Program-made: the position numbers and the translations under genes | Notes under the pieces: generated by a model | What the model was told of the DNA's origin: nothing | Database searches by the model: none | Seen by the model: the letters and a program-made list of their open reading frames with translations, nothing else | Origin: Pedobacter sp. MC2016-24 | GTDB lineage: Bacteria > Bacteroidota > Bacteroidia > Sphingobacteriales > Sphingobacteriaceae | Direction: 5' to 3' | DNA: 64,000 nt | NCBI RefSeq assembly: GCF_015223055.1 | Contig: NZ_JADFBX010000012.1 | Location: 1 to 64,000 of the forward strand | Shown: positions 53,275 to 61,840 of the stretch, in pieces | Numbering within the stretch: the first letter of the stretch is position 1 | How the letters are laid out: each line of letters opens with the position of its first letter

Positions 53275-53389
53275 GCACAGAAACTCTCGTTATAACCATT
53301 TAGGTGCACTTGGCATAATGTTGAAGTTTGATGCCAAAGAACGGGAAAAGTACTTTTAGAGAAAAGGACGCAAAGATGTGCTTACTGGA

Positions 53390-54079
53390 CTAATCGCGGT
53401 TTTTGTTTCTGAATGTTTGGGCGGTCATCCCACTTGCTTTTTTAAATAACCTGGAAAAGTACGCATAGTCGTCGTAACCCAATTCAATGGCAATCTCTTT
53501 GATCGATTTGTTGGAATGGTAAAGCAAACGTTTGGCCTCTAAAATGAGGCGTTGCCGGATGTGTTGCGATACCGGCAATCCGGTTGTGTTTTTCACACAT
53601 TCATTTAAATAGGCGATGGATATATTCAACTCATTTGCATAATCTGCCCGGCGCTTTTTTTTTAGAAAATGCAGCTCCAGTGCTACTTTAAAGGATCGGG
53701 TTACCATATCAAAACGAGAAAGTTTATCAACAGGGGCGGAGCTTTCCAAATATTGGGAAATGATGAGCCCGATAAATGCATTGCAACTGTCTTTCAATAC
53801 GGAGTTATGGAGCCTGTCTTTTTTTCTTTCAAATAGGCTGATGCACAACAACATCGCCTGACGCAGATCAGCAAAATTACGATCATCCAATGGTATGGGT
53901 TTTGTCGGCGTAATTCCCTCCAATAGGGTCAGGTACTGTGCAATTATACTTTCATTGCCTATGGCTAAAATGTAAGCTACCACATCTGCTCCAACTTGAA
54001 ATGGCCGGTGCACCTGATTTGGATGGATATATAACAGCGAGGGGGTATCTGCTTTGTAGCGTTCAAAATCAATTTCCAT
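53390..54079 (-). CDS. AraC-family regulator, apparently 5'-truncated
   Basis: A 229-residue protein from the only ATG. The cupin end (LLYIHPNQVHRPFQ) and both AraC helix-turn-helix motifs (ISIAYLNECVKNTTGLPVSQ and IKEIAIELGYDDYAYFSRLFK) are present. The frame stays open upstream and encodes more cupin sequence (VETELAHRHDAHFFALHERG), back to a stop near 54254, without any ATG, GTG or TTG start. The natural N-terminus has therefore lost its start codon, or a rare start is used. The regulatory target is unknown. Confidence 0.75.
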   Translation of the reverse strand: MEIDFERYKADTPSLLYIHPNQVHRPFQVGADVVAYILAIGNESIIAQYLTLLEGITPTKPIPLDDRNFADLRQAMLLCISLFERKKDRLHNSVLKDSCNAFIGLIISQYLESSAPVDKLSRFDMVTRSFKVALELHFLKKKRRADYANELNISIAYLNECVKNTTGLPVSQHIRQRLILEAKRLLYHSNKSIKEIAIELGYDDYAYFSRLFKKASGMTAQTFRNKNRD

Positions 54080-54226
54080 TTCACCTCGTTCATGTAATGC
54101 AAAAAAATGAGCATCATGACGGTGCGCAAGCTCGGTCTCTACTTTTATCTCACAATTGTGATAAAAACACGGAATTTGAACAAATATTTTTGGATATTGA
54201 TTGGCTAAGTAAAAAGCAATAACAAA

Positions 54227-55240
54227 ATGAGAATGGAAATGAAATTTTGCTGGCTAGTTCCCCTTATACTCCTCACAATTTTTAGCTGTAATGAAAACGG
54301 CAAAAATAAGCAGCCCGCATCGCCTCAGCAGGTTAAGCAGGATGCTGCAGTTGTGCCCCAAAAGTCAATGCCCTATTCTGCACAAGATAGCATTGAATTG
54401 CTACAGCTCACCAAAAACCTTTACCAGTGGAACCAAGCCGGTAACAACGATGATTTCTTCAGCCCCTTACAAAAAGAAACAACCGATACGGTATATGCAG
54501 GCCTTGACCTGAATTTGCACAGGCAAAAGCTCCAGGACATAAAGCGTTCGGGGCTTTTCACAGCAACCTTTATTTCCAACTACAACAAAATTGCCTTGCT
54601 GATTGATGCGAAAATGAAAGATGGCACCCTGCAATGGATCATTGGCGAACTGCCACCTTTTGGCAATGGTGCAAACCCCTGGTGCAACTGCCAGGATGTA
54701 CCGGATGATTTTTTAACAAAGCTATACATTATGCACTTACAGGCAGAAGATAAAGGTATATTTTACAACTGGGGCGATGGCAGTGGTGGCACACCGTATA
54801 ACATTAAAGCCGTTAAAGAAAATAACCAGTGGAAAATAAACTATATGGAGGGCTTTGATTATGATAGTTTTGTGCGCGGTATTCAAGAGCAAATAGGTTT
54901 TACGGGTAAATGGCAAAACGATATGGTGGTGCTTAATATTGGCGAATCCTCGCTGGCTTTTGAGTACCACGGCCAATGCGTGTATTTCTATCCCGTGAAA
55001 AAAATAAGCGATACCGAATTTGAAATGATATGGGCGAGGGATATGGATTGCAAATTTGACAATGGAACCAGAGAAACTTTCGGCCTGAAAAAAGTTCCCC
55101 AGATTGGTAAGCCCTTTGCAAAATTTGTACTTAAAGACAAAACTTTATATGCAGAATATTATTATAAAGAATGGGTAGAAAAATATACCAATCAAGTGCA
55201 GGATCATGTTTTTACCACAAAATATGTAAGAAAAGAATGA
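54227..55240 (+). CDS. Lipoprotein, unknown function
   Basis: A 337-residue protein with a lipobox at LLTIFSCNE, so Cys21 is likely acylated. An in-frame alternative ATG at 54239 keeps the signal. The mature protein has a charged linker, then a mixed alpha/beta region with LPPFGNGANPWCNCQDVPDDFL and a final beta-rich segment (GKWQNDMVVLNIGESSLAFEYHG). No family is recognised. Its stop overlaps the next gene's start (ATGA), so it is coupled to a secreted hydrolase. Confidence 0.65.
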   Translation: MRMEMKFCWLVPLILLTIFSCNENGKNKQPASPQQVKQDAAVVPQKSMPYSAQDSIELLQLTKNLYQWNQAGNNDDFFSPLQKETTDTVYAGLDLNLHRQKLQDIKRSGLFTATFISNYNKIALLIDAKMKDGTLQWIIGELPPFGNGANPWCNCQDVPDDFLTKLYIMHLQAEDKGIFYNWGDGSGGTPYNIKAVKENNQWKINYMEGFDYDSFVRGIQEQIGFTGKWQNDMVVLNIGESSLAFEYHGQCVYFYPVKKISDTEFEMIWARDMDCKFDNGTRETFGLKKVPQIGKPFAKFVLKDKTLYAEYYYKEWVEKYTNQVQDHVFTTKYVRKE

Positions 55241-55995
55241 AGGTCATTACACTATTTACCCTGATTTTTGTTAGCCATTCTATAAGGGCCCAGCATGTTT
55301 TGGATTACAGAAAAGATGTTTTTATCAGCGCAGCAGACAGTTTGCCTTACCGACTTTTGTATCCTTTAAATTATGATCAGCACAAGAAGTATCCGATTGT
55401 TGTTTTTTTACATGGATCCGGGCAACGTGGTAGTGATAATGAATCTCAGTTGATTGGGGTGCCTAAACGGTTAACAGACGACCAGGGTAGGGCTAAATAT
55501 GCTTGTTTTATTTTGGTACCGCAGTGCAATAAGAAGGATGTTTGGGTGAAGTTTCCGGGTTTTCCGGCAAGTTTAGCGACGACGAAGCTGGCTACACCGA
55601 GTGCGGCCTTAACCTTGGAGACGCTCGATTTACTGATTAAAAGTCTTCCCATTGATCGCAAGCGCGTGTACGTCACAGGGTACTCCATGGGGGGAGAAGG
55701 GGCTCTGGATTTTTTAATTCGCCGGCCAAATCTATTTGCAGCGGCGGTTCCGATATGCTCAGTATCAGATACGGCTAAAGCCAAATTGATCTATAAAGTA
55801 CCGATATGGGCTTTTCATGGTGATCAAGATGATGTGAACGATGTGAAATATTCCAGGTTGATGATCGATGCACTTAAAAAATGGAACGGAACACCAAAAT
55901 ATACAGAATATCCGGGCGTTAAACACAACAGCTGGACAAAGGCTTATGAAGAACCTGGTTTGTTTGATTGGCTTTTTTCTCAAAAGCGACGATAG
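55237..55995 (+). CDS. Secreted esterase/prolyl-oligopeptidase-type hydrolase
   Basis: A 252-residue protein from the ATG at 55237, which overlaps the upstream stop by 4 bp and is followed by a signal peptide (to IRAQ). A longer frame from 55171 would remove the signal from the N-terminus. Catalytic elements are the oxyanion region VVFLHGSGQRGSDN, the nucleophile YSMGGEGAL, Asp in HGDQDDVND and His in VKHNSW. It resembles the dienelactone/feruloyl-esterase-like group. It acts in the periplasm on an unknown ester. Confidence 0.85.
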   Translation: MKVITLFTLIFVSHSIRAQHVLDYRKDVFISAADSLPYRLLYPLNYDQHKKYPIVVFLHGSGQRGSDNESQLIGVPKRLTDDQGRAKYACFILVPQCNKKDVWVKFPGFPASLATTKLATPSAALTLETLDLLIKSLPIDRKRVYVTGYSMGGEGALDFLIRRPNLFAAAVPICSVSDTAKAKLIYKVPIWAFHGDQDDVNDVKYSRLMIDALKKWNGTPKYTEYPGVKHNSWTKAYEEPGLFDWLFSQKRR

Positions 55996-56179
55996 GAAAA
56001 TTAATAAATTTGCCACAATTATGAAATCATTAAGGGTAACCATTTTATCAGATGTTTGATTTATTTGGAAATATTAGCTATAATAAACTGGAACAACCTG
56101 CAGCCAATGAGCAAGGTATTGAATGGTCTGTGTTGAGACATAGAAAGAAAATTTAACTATCCTGTTTAGGATATCACAT

Positions 56180-56551
56180 ATGGAACATTTAGATTTTTTT
56201 TATAGGAAAATACTCGAAAGCCTTAAATTATTGGCAATGCCTTTTGGTATCCAAAAAAAATGCTTCGAAGATTTTGTGGACGCACCATTTGAGGTTTTAG
56301 ATACTTTTGATAATGCATTCTTACACTTACCAGAACTAATAGAAGATGGTAGATTTTCAAACATGGAAATTGCATCATTATTAAGATTACATAATATGAT
56401 TGATTTTACAGCAAGCAGATCTGATTTGAAGGATCTTGATGAGGATCAGTTTGGTACTCATGTTTCATGGAATAGAATTAGAGAACAAGCTAAGGAGTTA
56501 TTAGTACTTTTAGGAGAGCCAATAGAGTTGCCTGATAAAAATTATATATGA
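56180..56551 (+). CDS. Acidic immunity-like protein (paralogue 1)
   Basis: A 123-residue acidic helical protein. It shares its layout with the protein encoded 28 bp downstream: F(V/A)D..FEVLDTFDNAF..LPELIE in the middle and W..(I/V)RE.A...L.LL near the end. Such small acidic paired genes next to decayed fragments are typical of polymorphic-toxin immunity loci in Bacteroidetes. No toxin is present, and the immunity role is inferred. The 184-bp gap before it contains only a 34-codon remnant frame (56052-56156). Confidence 0.55.
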   Translation: MEHLDFFYRKILESLKLLAMPFGIQKKCFEDFVDAPFEVLDTFDNAFLHLPELIEDGRFSNMEIASLLRLHNMIDFTASRSDLKDLDEDQFGTHVSWNRIREQAKELLVLLGEPIELPDKNYI

Positions 56552-56579
56552 TATTGGTTGGTTAAATAAAAGTTATACC

Positions 56580-56933
56580 ATGAAGACCGAAATAGCGAAT
56601 AAATTGTCACTTTTGATTGATAGTTTGAAACAATTGTCAAGCTCATATCAAGAACAAATATTTGGTTTACCTGAGTTTGTAGATGTCTTTGATGAGGTTA
56701 TTTCAGACTTTGATGATGCCTTTCGGTGGTTGCCGGACTTGATGGATGAAAAAATTATTTCTTATGAGGTAGTCAAACAAATTTTGAAATGTAATAATCT
56801 TATAGAACTAAACCTTACTATCGAAGAGTATAAAACGGATAAGAGTTTCGAATTAGATGATACTTGGAATTTGGTTCGAGAATATGCCGCATCTGCGTTA
56901 AAGTTATTGAAGATCGATCAAAATGATTTTTGA
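56580..56933 (+). CDS. Acidic immunity-like protein (paralogue 2)
   Basis: A 117-residue acidic helical protein with PEFVDVFDEVISDFDDAFRW, LPDLMDEKIISYEVV and WNLVREYAASALKLL. It is similar in order and spacing to the protein at 56180. The two are probably an old tandem duplication. The end of the gene lies inside a 23-bp inverted repeat that may terminate transcription. The function is inferred only from size, charge and context. Confidence 0.55.
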   Translation: MKTEIANKLSLLIDSLKQLSSSYQEQIFGLPEFVDVFDEVISDFDDAFRWLPDLMDEKIISYEVVKQILKCNNLIELNLTIEEYKTDKSFELDDTWNLVREYAASALKLLKIDQNDF

Positions 56934-56950
56934 TTGATCTTCAATAACTT
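56901..56950. terminator. 23-bp inverted repeat overlapping gene end
   Basis: 56901-56923 and 56928-56950 pair with one mismatch (starting AAGTTATTGAAGATC and ending GATCTTCAATAACTT) around a 4-nt loop. The stop codon at 56931-56933 is in the right arm. It contains T-runs and could terminate transcription in either direction. The remaining sequence up to 57066 shows only fragments. Confidence 0.6.
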
Positions 56951-57066
56951 AACTATTCGTGTTTAGTTTATACGCCATACGGCTCTCTCCCTTTGGCAGA
57001 GATGGCTGAAAGCCAGAGAGGGGAGAACGCGTTTTGTCATATAAAAAACGCCACAATACAATATAA

Positions 57067-57369
57067 TCATTAGAAAAGGGACTGCCTTCAAATGCGACAT
57101 CGGGCTTAACCAATATTGGTCTTAATATTACTTTTCCTGAATATACAATTGACCGCTATTTTTCAAGCGGGAATAATTCAACGCAGGAATTTGCAGCAGG
57201 AATTCATTTTGCTCCCTCAGTAGAAGAATTGTCTCCAGAAAATACGAATAATCAGGTGCTTGTTAAATCCAAGCAAGTGTTTCTAAGTTCTGGTATTACC
57301 TTAACTTATACTTATAATAATATATCCTTGGCACTCGTAACGCTCGGATTTGATTTTTGCGACTACTAG
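57067..57369 (+). pseudogene. C-terminal fragment of a beta-rich protein, possibly toxin-type
   Basis: A 100-codon open frame without a start codon encodes SNATSGLTNIGLNITFPEY, STQEFAAGIHFAPSVEELS and SSGITLTYTYNNISLA, ending at a stop near 57369. It is beta-rich and looks like the tail of a larger protein. A second open piece in another frame follows at about 57405-57535 (WWGFGIGAIGSIT). The location behind two immunity-like genes suggests a decayed polymorphic toxin. This is inference. The rest, up to 57672, shows nothing. Confidence 0.4.
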
Positions 57370-57672
57370 CCTCGCAAAACAGTTTGTTTAAAATAAAAAG
57401 AGCTGGTGGGGATTTGGGATTGGCGCAATAGGTTCAATTACACTAGTTGGTCCACCAAATATACCTCCCGTGAATTCGTCAACACCGCGAAAAGTATATT
57501 TATTTGAAATGATATTTTATTTCGTATTTACAAATTAAATATATTACATTTAATTATTCAAATGTAACGCTCGCTACTCATATCCTTTCCTGCCGATTCT
57601 TTAGTTAAATAATATTCCACGACATGCTGTGCTGTTTAAAATATTAAATTATATTCTGCAAAATCAATTAAT

Positions 57673-57876
57673 ATGAACGATCTGAGCGTCTTGTTCTTTA
57701 TAGTTATCATTGCTAGTGCAATATTTAATCTTTTCACTGTATTTGAACTTTCAAAATTACCAGCGAAAGATCACAGGTATAAGCGTTACTGGACGAATAT
57801 TGTACTGTTTTTACCTGTATTTGGTGCACTTCTATACTATTTAAATAAGAGAAATGTAACGAATGAAAATGATTAA
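57673..57876 (+). CDS. Small PLDc_N-like membrane protein
   Basis: A 67-residue protein with two transmembrane helices (about residues 4-24 and 41-58) around a polar loop (SKLPAKDHRYKRYW). The pattern of a helix, short basic loop, helix and final NKRN is that of phospholipase-D-nuclease N-terminal (PLDc_N) single-domain proteins common in Bacteroidetes. The role is unknown. A terminator follows. Confidence 0.7.
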   Translation: MNDLSVLFFIVIIASAIFNLFTVFELSKLPAKDHRYKRYWTNIVLFLPVFGALLYYLNKRNVTNEND

Positions 57877-57893
57877 AAGTAACTAAAATAATA

Positions 57894-57924
57894 GCCCGTC
57901 TCGTTAAAAATGAGATGGGCATTT
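57894..57924 (+). terminator. Intrinsic terminator after small membrane gene
   Basis: GCCCGTCTC (57894-57902) pairs with GAGATGGGC (57912-57920) through one G-T wobble and is followed by ATTTC. The stem is 9 bp with a 9-nt loop. Confidence 0.6.
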
Positions 57925-57937
57925 CAATTTGAATAAT

Positions 57938-58420
57938 ATGAAACAAAGAAAATTCCTGCTTTTGTTGACGATGTTTTTTGCAATAAATACATCATACTCC
58001 TTTTCACAACAGAAATTTAGTTACGATGAATTAAAAGTTAAAAATTTCAGTGATATGAGTAAGGAGCAACAATTTTTTTTCAAACAGGTGCTTGTCAAAA
58101 AACTTCGCAATGAACCACTAGTGGGTGAAATCAATAGGTTGCAAAAAAAAATGGTGACTGAAATGATGCAGGCTGCTGGAAGTAGAACGCAAGAACAACG
58201 GAATAAACTTCGTGAAAGTAGTAAGAATCTTACGCCTAAAGAGCAGCTACGTCTAATGGGAATTGAAAATCCGGAAAATTATATGGCCGATCAGAATTCG
58301 TTTAAAATGAAAACATTGCAATTGGTGACAAAATATCCAGAACTAAGTAAGGTGGACCGGGTTACACTGAAACAATTATTCAGTGATGCGGAAAAACAAG
58401 TTTTGAATAACCATCAATAA
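57938..58420 (+). CDS. Secreted hypothetical protein
   Basis: A 160-residue protein from the ATG at 57938; an ATG three codons upstream is also possible. The signal peptide ends near SYSFSQ. The mature protein is helical and highly charged (KVKNFSDMSKEQQFFFKQVL, KKLRNEPLVGEINRLQKK). It has no recognised family. It may bind or stabilise an envelope partner, but nothing in context supports a role. Confidence 0.55.
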   Translation: MKQRKFLLLLTMFFAINTSYSFSQQKFSYDELKVKNFSDMSKEQQFFFKQVLVKKLRNEPLVGEINRLQKKMVTEMMQAAGSRTQEQRNKLRESSKNLTPKEQLRLMGIENPENYMADQNSFKMKTLQLVTKYPELSKVDRVTLKQLFSDAEKQVLNNHQ

Positions 58421-58764
58421 CGGCATGATTCTGATATCTCTGGCACCCTCGCTTTTTTTTGCTAAACCCGAATCTGTAAATACAGGCGAATCGGAAAACA
58501 ATGCCTAACACCACCTTAATTTTGATTAAAATGGTCAAATCGATGGGTTGGGAGACGTTATTTTTTCTTTTTTTGGCAAAATGCTTCAATGTTTAACTCA
58601 TTTCCTAAAGGAAAAGAAATCCCGGCGGGGCTTTGATATATTTCCAGATTTTCTGAGCATTGACCCTAACGGTGCAGGTAAAACAGGTGTAGATTATTGG
58701 CTAAATTATGCAGCTATTGAAATAATGACTTTATGAATGATTATCCAGCAGTGATTCAGGGAAT
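58421..58764. other. Intergenic region without convincing gene
   Basis: A gap of about 340 bp between a secreted hypothetical gene and alkB. A 62-codon plus-strand frame (58548-58736) has atypical composition and no family resemblance. No promoter pattern or repeat is clear. Confidence 0.5.
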
Positions 58765-59403
58765 TCAGGACGCATGTGTAACCGGCATGAAATAAAAAGG
58801 TTTGATTGATTCAGATATGCGAAAGGTAAGATTAATTCTGGGACCTACTGCTCTGGCTGTTTTGGGCACGTGGTGCTCATAATGGTCCTGCATGGTATCA
58901 CCCATCAGGAGTAAACTACCATGGGTCAACGGGATATCCAATCCACGGATGTCATTCCTGGATTTATGACGAACCTTAAAAATTCTGGTGTCCCCGAAGG
59001 TGACCGAGGCGATGTATTGGTGTTTGCCGTCTGCGGGTAGGGTATCGCTGTGCCAGGCGACTGAGTCTCTGCCGTTGCGGTATAGGTTTAACAGGACGCG
59101 GTCGAACCTGATTTTAGTGAGTGCTTCTATGGCTTGCTTGATTTCAAGTAATGTCGGTGTCCAATGGTGACCATTTTTTCCGCCATAATAGGCGGTTAGC
59201 CTGGGATCAGCGATCACTTTATCGTACATCTTGCGCATGCGCTGTTGCCATGGGCTCTCTATTAAAAGAACTTTGTAATAATGATCTGCGGTTGTTTTGT
59301 CAAAAAGGTGCTGCCATAACCGCAGTTCAGCATCGGGCAATTGGAAGTCGGTGTACCGCTCAATACCGCCATCAAACAGGGCTGTCTCTCCAAATAAGTT
59401 CAT
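58765..59403 (-). CDS. alkB: AlkB-like 2-oxoglutarate/Fe(II) dioxygenase
   Basis: A 212-residue protein with the AlkB fold: LNLYRNGRDSVAWHSD (iron ligands His118 and Asp120), SLLLMGDTMQDHYEHHVPK (His177) and PRINLTFR (Arg189 and Arg195, binding 2-oxoglutarate). It removes alkyl groups from DNA bases. It is divergent from the imuA-imuB-dnaE2 cassette, in a DNA-repair neighbourhood. Confidence 0.93.
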   Translation of the reverse strand: MNLFGETALFDGGIERYTDFQLPDAELRLWQHLFDKTTADHYYKVLLIESPWQQRMRKMYDKVIADPRLTAYYGGKNGHHWTPTLLEIKQAIEALTKIRFDRVLLNLYRNGRDSVAWHSDTLPADGKHQYIASVTFGDTRIFKVRHKSRNDIRGLDIPLTHGSLLLMGDTMQDHYEHHVPKTARAVGPRINLTFRISESIKPFYFMPVTHAS

Positions 59404-59594
59404 GATTCAAATTTAAGTTTTTATATGATTAGCTAAAAATATTAGTAATTTATTTTTATTGTATTTGTGTTTAAATGATTATTATTAACAATAAACTGGC
59501 TTTTATCCACATTTATTAAAATACTAATTATTTTAGCATTAGTTTTGCTTGTTCAATAGGGTACAATTTTTTGGTCATTGTAATTTGCGAGGTA
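59404..59594. promoter_or_regulatory. Divergent alkB/imuA promoter region with inverted repeat
   Basis: ACTAAT (59523-59528) and ATTAGT (59538-59543) form a 6-9-6 inverted repeat upstream of imuA. It could bind an SOS-type repressor, but the lexA box of this phylum is variable, so identity is uncertain. The region is very AT-rich. Confidence 0.3.
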
Positions 59595-60323
59595 ATGGAA
59601 ACTAAACTGGAAATGCTAAACAAACTGCGGCAGGATATGCTGTTGTGGCAAGGATTTAAACCTGCCGAGGGTGAAGTCGCTGCGCGAGTGGGATTGGGGG
59701 AAATTGAGGCAGCTTTTCCTGGCGGAGTGTTTCCGCGAAAGGGGATCCATGAGTTCATCTGCGAGACGCCGGACCAGGTCGCTGCTACCGATGGCTTTGT
59801 TGCCGGACTGCTTTCTGTACTGATGGCTGAGGGAACAGGTTGTGTTTGGATCAGTACTTCCAGGCGTCTTTTTCCCCCTTCGCTCGCTGCTTTTAATGTA
59901 GAAACCGACCAGATTATTTTTGTGGATGTACGCAGTGACCGCGAGGCTTTGTGGGTTATGGAGGAAGCGCTGCGCTGTGATGGACTGGCTGCTGTGGTAG
60001 CAGAAGTGGATGGTCTGAGTTTAGTAGAATCACGAAGGTTGCAGCTGGCTGTGGAGCGGCAAGGGATTCCTGGTCTGATTATCCGTAAAGATCCCCAAAA
60101 ACTGGTTGCAGGGGTGTCTACTGCACGCTGGAAGATTGCTCCTTTGCCCAGCGGGGATGAGGATGGGATGCCGGGCGTGGGTTTTCCGCGCTGGCAGGTA
60201 CAATTGTTGAAAGTGCGGAGTGGTAATCCAGGTAGCTGGACGCTGGAATGGGAGGCGGACAGATTTTTACAGGTTACCAAGGAGCAGGTGCCTTTTCAAA
60301 CGGTGCACGAAAAAGTTGGCTAG
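59595..60323 (+). CDS. imuA: ImuA-like error-prone repair protein
   Basis: A 242-residue protein from the ATG at 59595; an in-frame upstream start at 59571 would add eight residues. RecA/SulA-like core motifs appear: AAFPGGVFPRKGIHEFICETPDQ, GCVWISTSRRLFPPSLAAFN and IIFVDVRSDREALWVMEEALRC. It works with ImuB and DnaE2 in damage-induced mutagenesis. The imuB start follows the stop by 2 bp. Confidence 0.88.
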   Translation: METKLEMLNKLRQDMLLWQGFKPAEGEVAARVGLGEIEAAFPGGVFPRKGIHEFICETPDQVAATDGFVAGLLSVLMAEGTGCVWISTSRRLFPPSLAAFNVETDQIIFVDVRSDREALWVMEEALRCDGLAAVVAEVDGLSLVESRRLQLAVERQGIPGLIIRKDPQKLVAGVSTARWKIAPLPSGDEDGMPGVGFPRWQVQLLKVRSGNPGSWTLEWEADRFLQVTKEQVPFQTVHEKVG

Positions 60324-60325
60324 CG

Positions 60326-61834
60326 ATGCAACGCAGGTATATTTCCATATGGTTTGTTCATCTACTCTCGGACTGGCAGGTGATCCGCAGGCCGGAACTG
60401 AAAGAAGTGCCTTTTGTTTTTGCTGCGCCTGATCATGGCCGGATGCTGGTTACGGCGGTGAGCCCGCTGGCGGCTGGTCATGATGTTGTGCCGGGAATGC
60501 CTGCAGCGGATGCCAAAGCAATTTGTCCGGGAGTAGAAGTTTTGGATGATAAAGCTGGGCGTGCAGGAAAATTACTGAAAGGATTGGGTGAGTATTGTAT
60601 TCGTTATGCGCCGATTGTGTCGATCGATGAGTTCAGTATGGATGGTCTGATCCTGGAGGTGACGGGTTGCGCGCACCTGTGGGGTGGGGAGCTTGCTTAT
60701 GTCAAAGAGATTGTCTCCAGATTTAAGGGGAAAGGATATACGGTACGGCTGGCCATAGCCGATACGCCTGGCGCTGCATGGGCGGTATCACGTTTTGGAA
60801 AAGTAACGCCGTTGGTTGCTGTTGGTGCGCATGTGGAAACCCTGCAGGTATTGCCGCCCGAGGCTTTGCGTATTGAAGCACATATCCTGGCTAAATTGAA
60901 AAAGCTGGGCTTTTACCAGATCAGGAGTTTTATGAATATGCCCAGATCGGTCTTACGCAGGCGCTTTGGGGAAAATTTTCTATTGCGGCTTGGGCAAGCT
61001 TTGGGAACAGAAGATGAACCCTTACAAGCACTTCGCCAGCCTGTCCCTTTTCGGGAACGACTGGCTGTTCTGGAGCCGATCAAAACCAAAACAGGAATTG
61101 AGATTGCGATTACCAGATTGCTGGAGGTGTTGTGTAAACGGCTGCAGCATGAAGGCCTAGGTTTACGTTCTGGGATATTGACGGGTTACCGGATTGATAG
61201 CAAGTTGGTTCAGATTGCTATAGGTACCAATGTAGCTTCGCACAGCGTGGAACATTTGTTTAAGCTTTTTCAGTTGAAGATTGAACAGATTAAACCTGGG
61301 CTGGGCATTGAACTTTTTGAACTCGAGGCGCTGAAGGTGAATCCGGTTGAAGTACCGCAGGAGGCGCTTTGGAACAGTAAGCCTGGGCTGAATAATAAAA
61401 GTGTGTTGGAACTGATTGACCGGGTCAGCGGGAAGCTGGGCCCCGCTGCTGTTCACCGGTATATACCCGAAGCGCATTATTGGCCGGAGCGGTCGGCGAG
61501 CCAGGCGCGTTCCCTGACTGAGCTTCGCTTGCGGGACTGGAGTACGGATAAGCCCAGACCTACCGAACTTTTACCCCGACCGGAGGCGATCCAGGTGATG
61601 GCGCTGATTCCTGATCATCCGCCTAAGTTTTTTATTTATAAGGGGGAACATCATCAGGTGGTTAAAGCTGATGGTCCTGAGCGTATTGAACGGGAGTGGT
61701 GGCTGGATCCTGGTGAACACAGGGATTATTACCGGGTGGAAGACGCCACTGGCAGAAGGTACTGGTTATACCGCTCGGGACATTATGGTGCCAGTCAGTC
61801 TTTTCAATGGTTTGTTCATGGATTTTTTGCATAA
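60326..61834 (+). CDS. imuB: ImuB, inactive Y-family polymerase-like adaptor
   Basis: A 502-residue protein from the ATG at 60326, chosen because the first residues (MQRRYISIWFVHLLSDW) match ImuB starts; a longer frame from 60248 overlaps imuA. The Y-family palm motif SIDEFSMDG is present. The first catalytic aspartate region is ISIWFVHLL, so it lacks the metal Asp and is probably non-catalytic, as known for ImuB. It links the replication clamp to DnaE2. Confidence 0.9.
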   Translation: MQRRYISIWFVHLLSDWQVIRRPELKEVPFVFAAPDHGRMLVTAVSPLAAGHDVVPGMPAADAKAICPGVEVLDDKAGRAGKLLKGLGEYCIRYAPIVSIDEFSMDGLILEVTGCAHLWGGELAYVKEIVSRFKGKGYTVRLAIADTPGAAWAVSRFGKVTPLVAVGAHVETLQVLPPEALRIEAHILAKLKKLGFYQIRSFMNMPRSVLRRRFGENFLLRLGQALGTEDEPLQALRQPVPFRERLAVLEPIKTKTGIEIAITRLLEVLCKRLQHEGLGLRSGILTGYRIDSKLVQIAIGTNVASHSVEHLFKLFQLKIEQIKPGLGIELFELEALKVNPVEVPQEALWNSKPGLNNKSVLELIDRVSGKLGPAAVHRYIPEAHYWPERSASQARSLTELRLRDWSTDKPRPTELLPRPEAIQVMALIPDHPPKFFIYKGEHHQVVKADGPERIEREWWLDPGEHRDYYRVEDATGRRYWLYRSGHYGASQSFQWFVHGFFA

Positions 61835-61840
61835 TGGGTT

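Noticed and set aside
53938..54222. 94-codon plus-strand ORF opposite the AraC gene
   Set aside because: It is antisense to a clear AraC cupin coding sequence, so it is a shadow frame.
58548..58736. 62-codon plus-strand ORF
   Set aside because: Its composition is atypical, it has no family resemblance, and no upstream signal supports translation.
59528..60280. 250-codon minus-strand ORF opposite imuA
   Set aside because: It is the antisense of a well-supported imuA gene and has a Ser/Thr/Pro-rich low-complexity composition.
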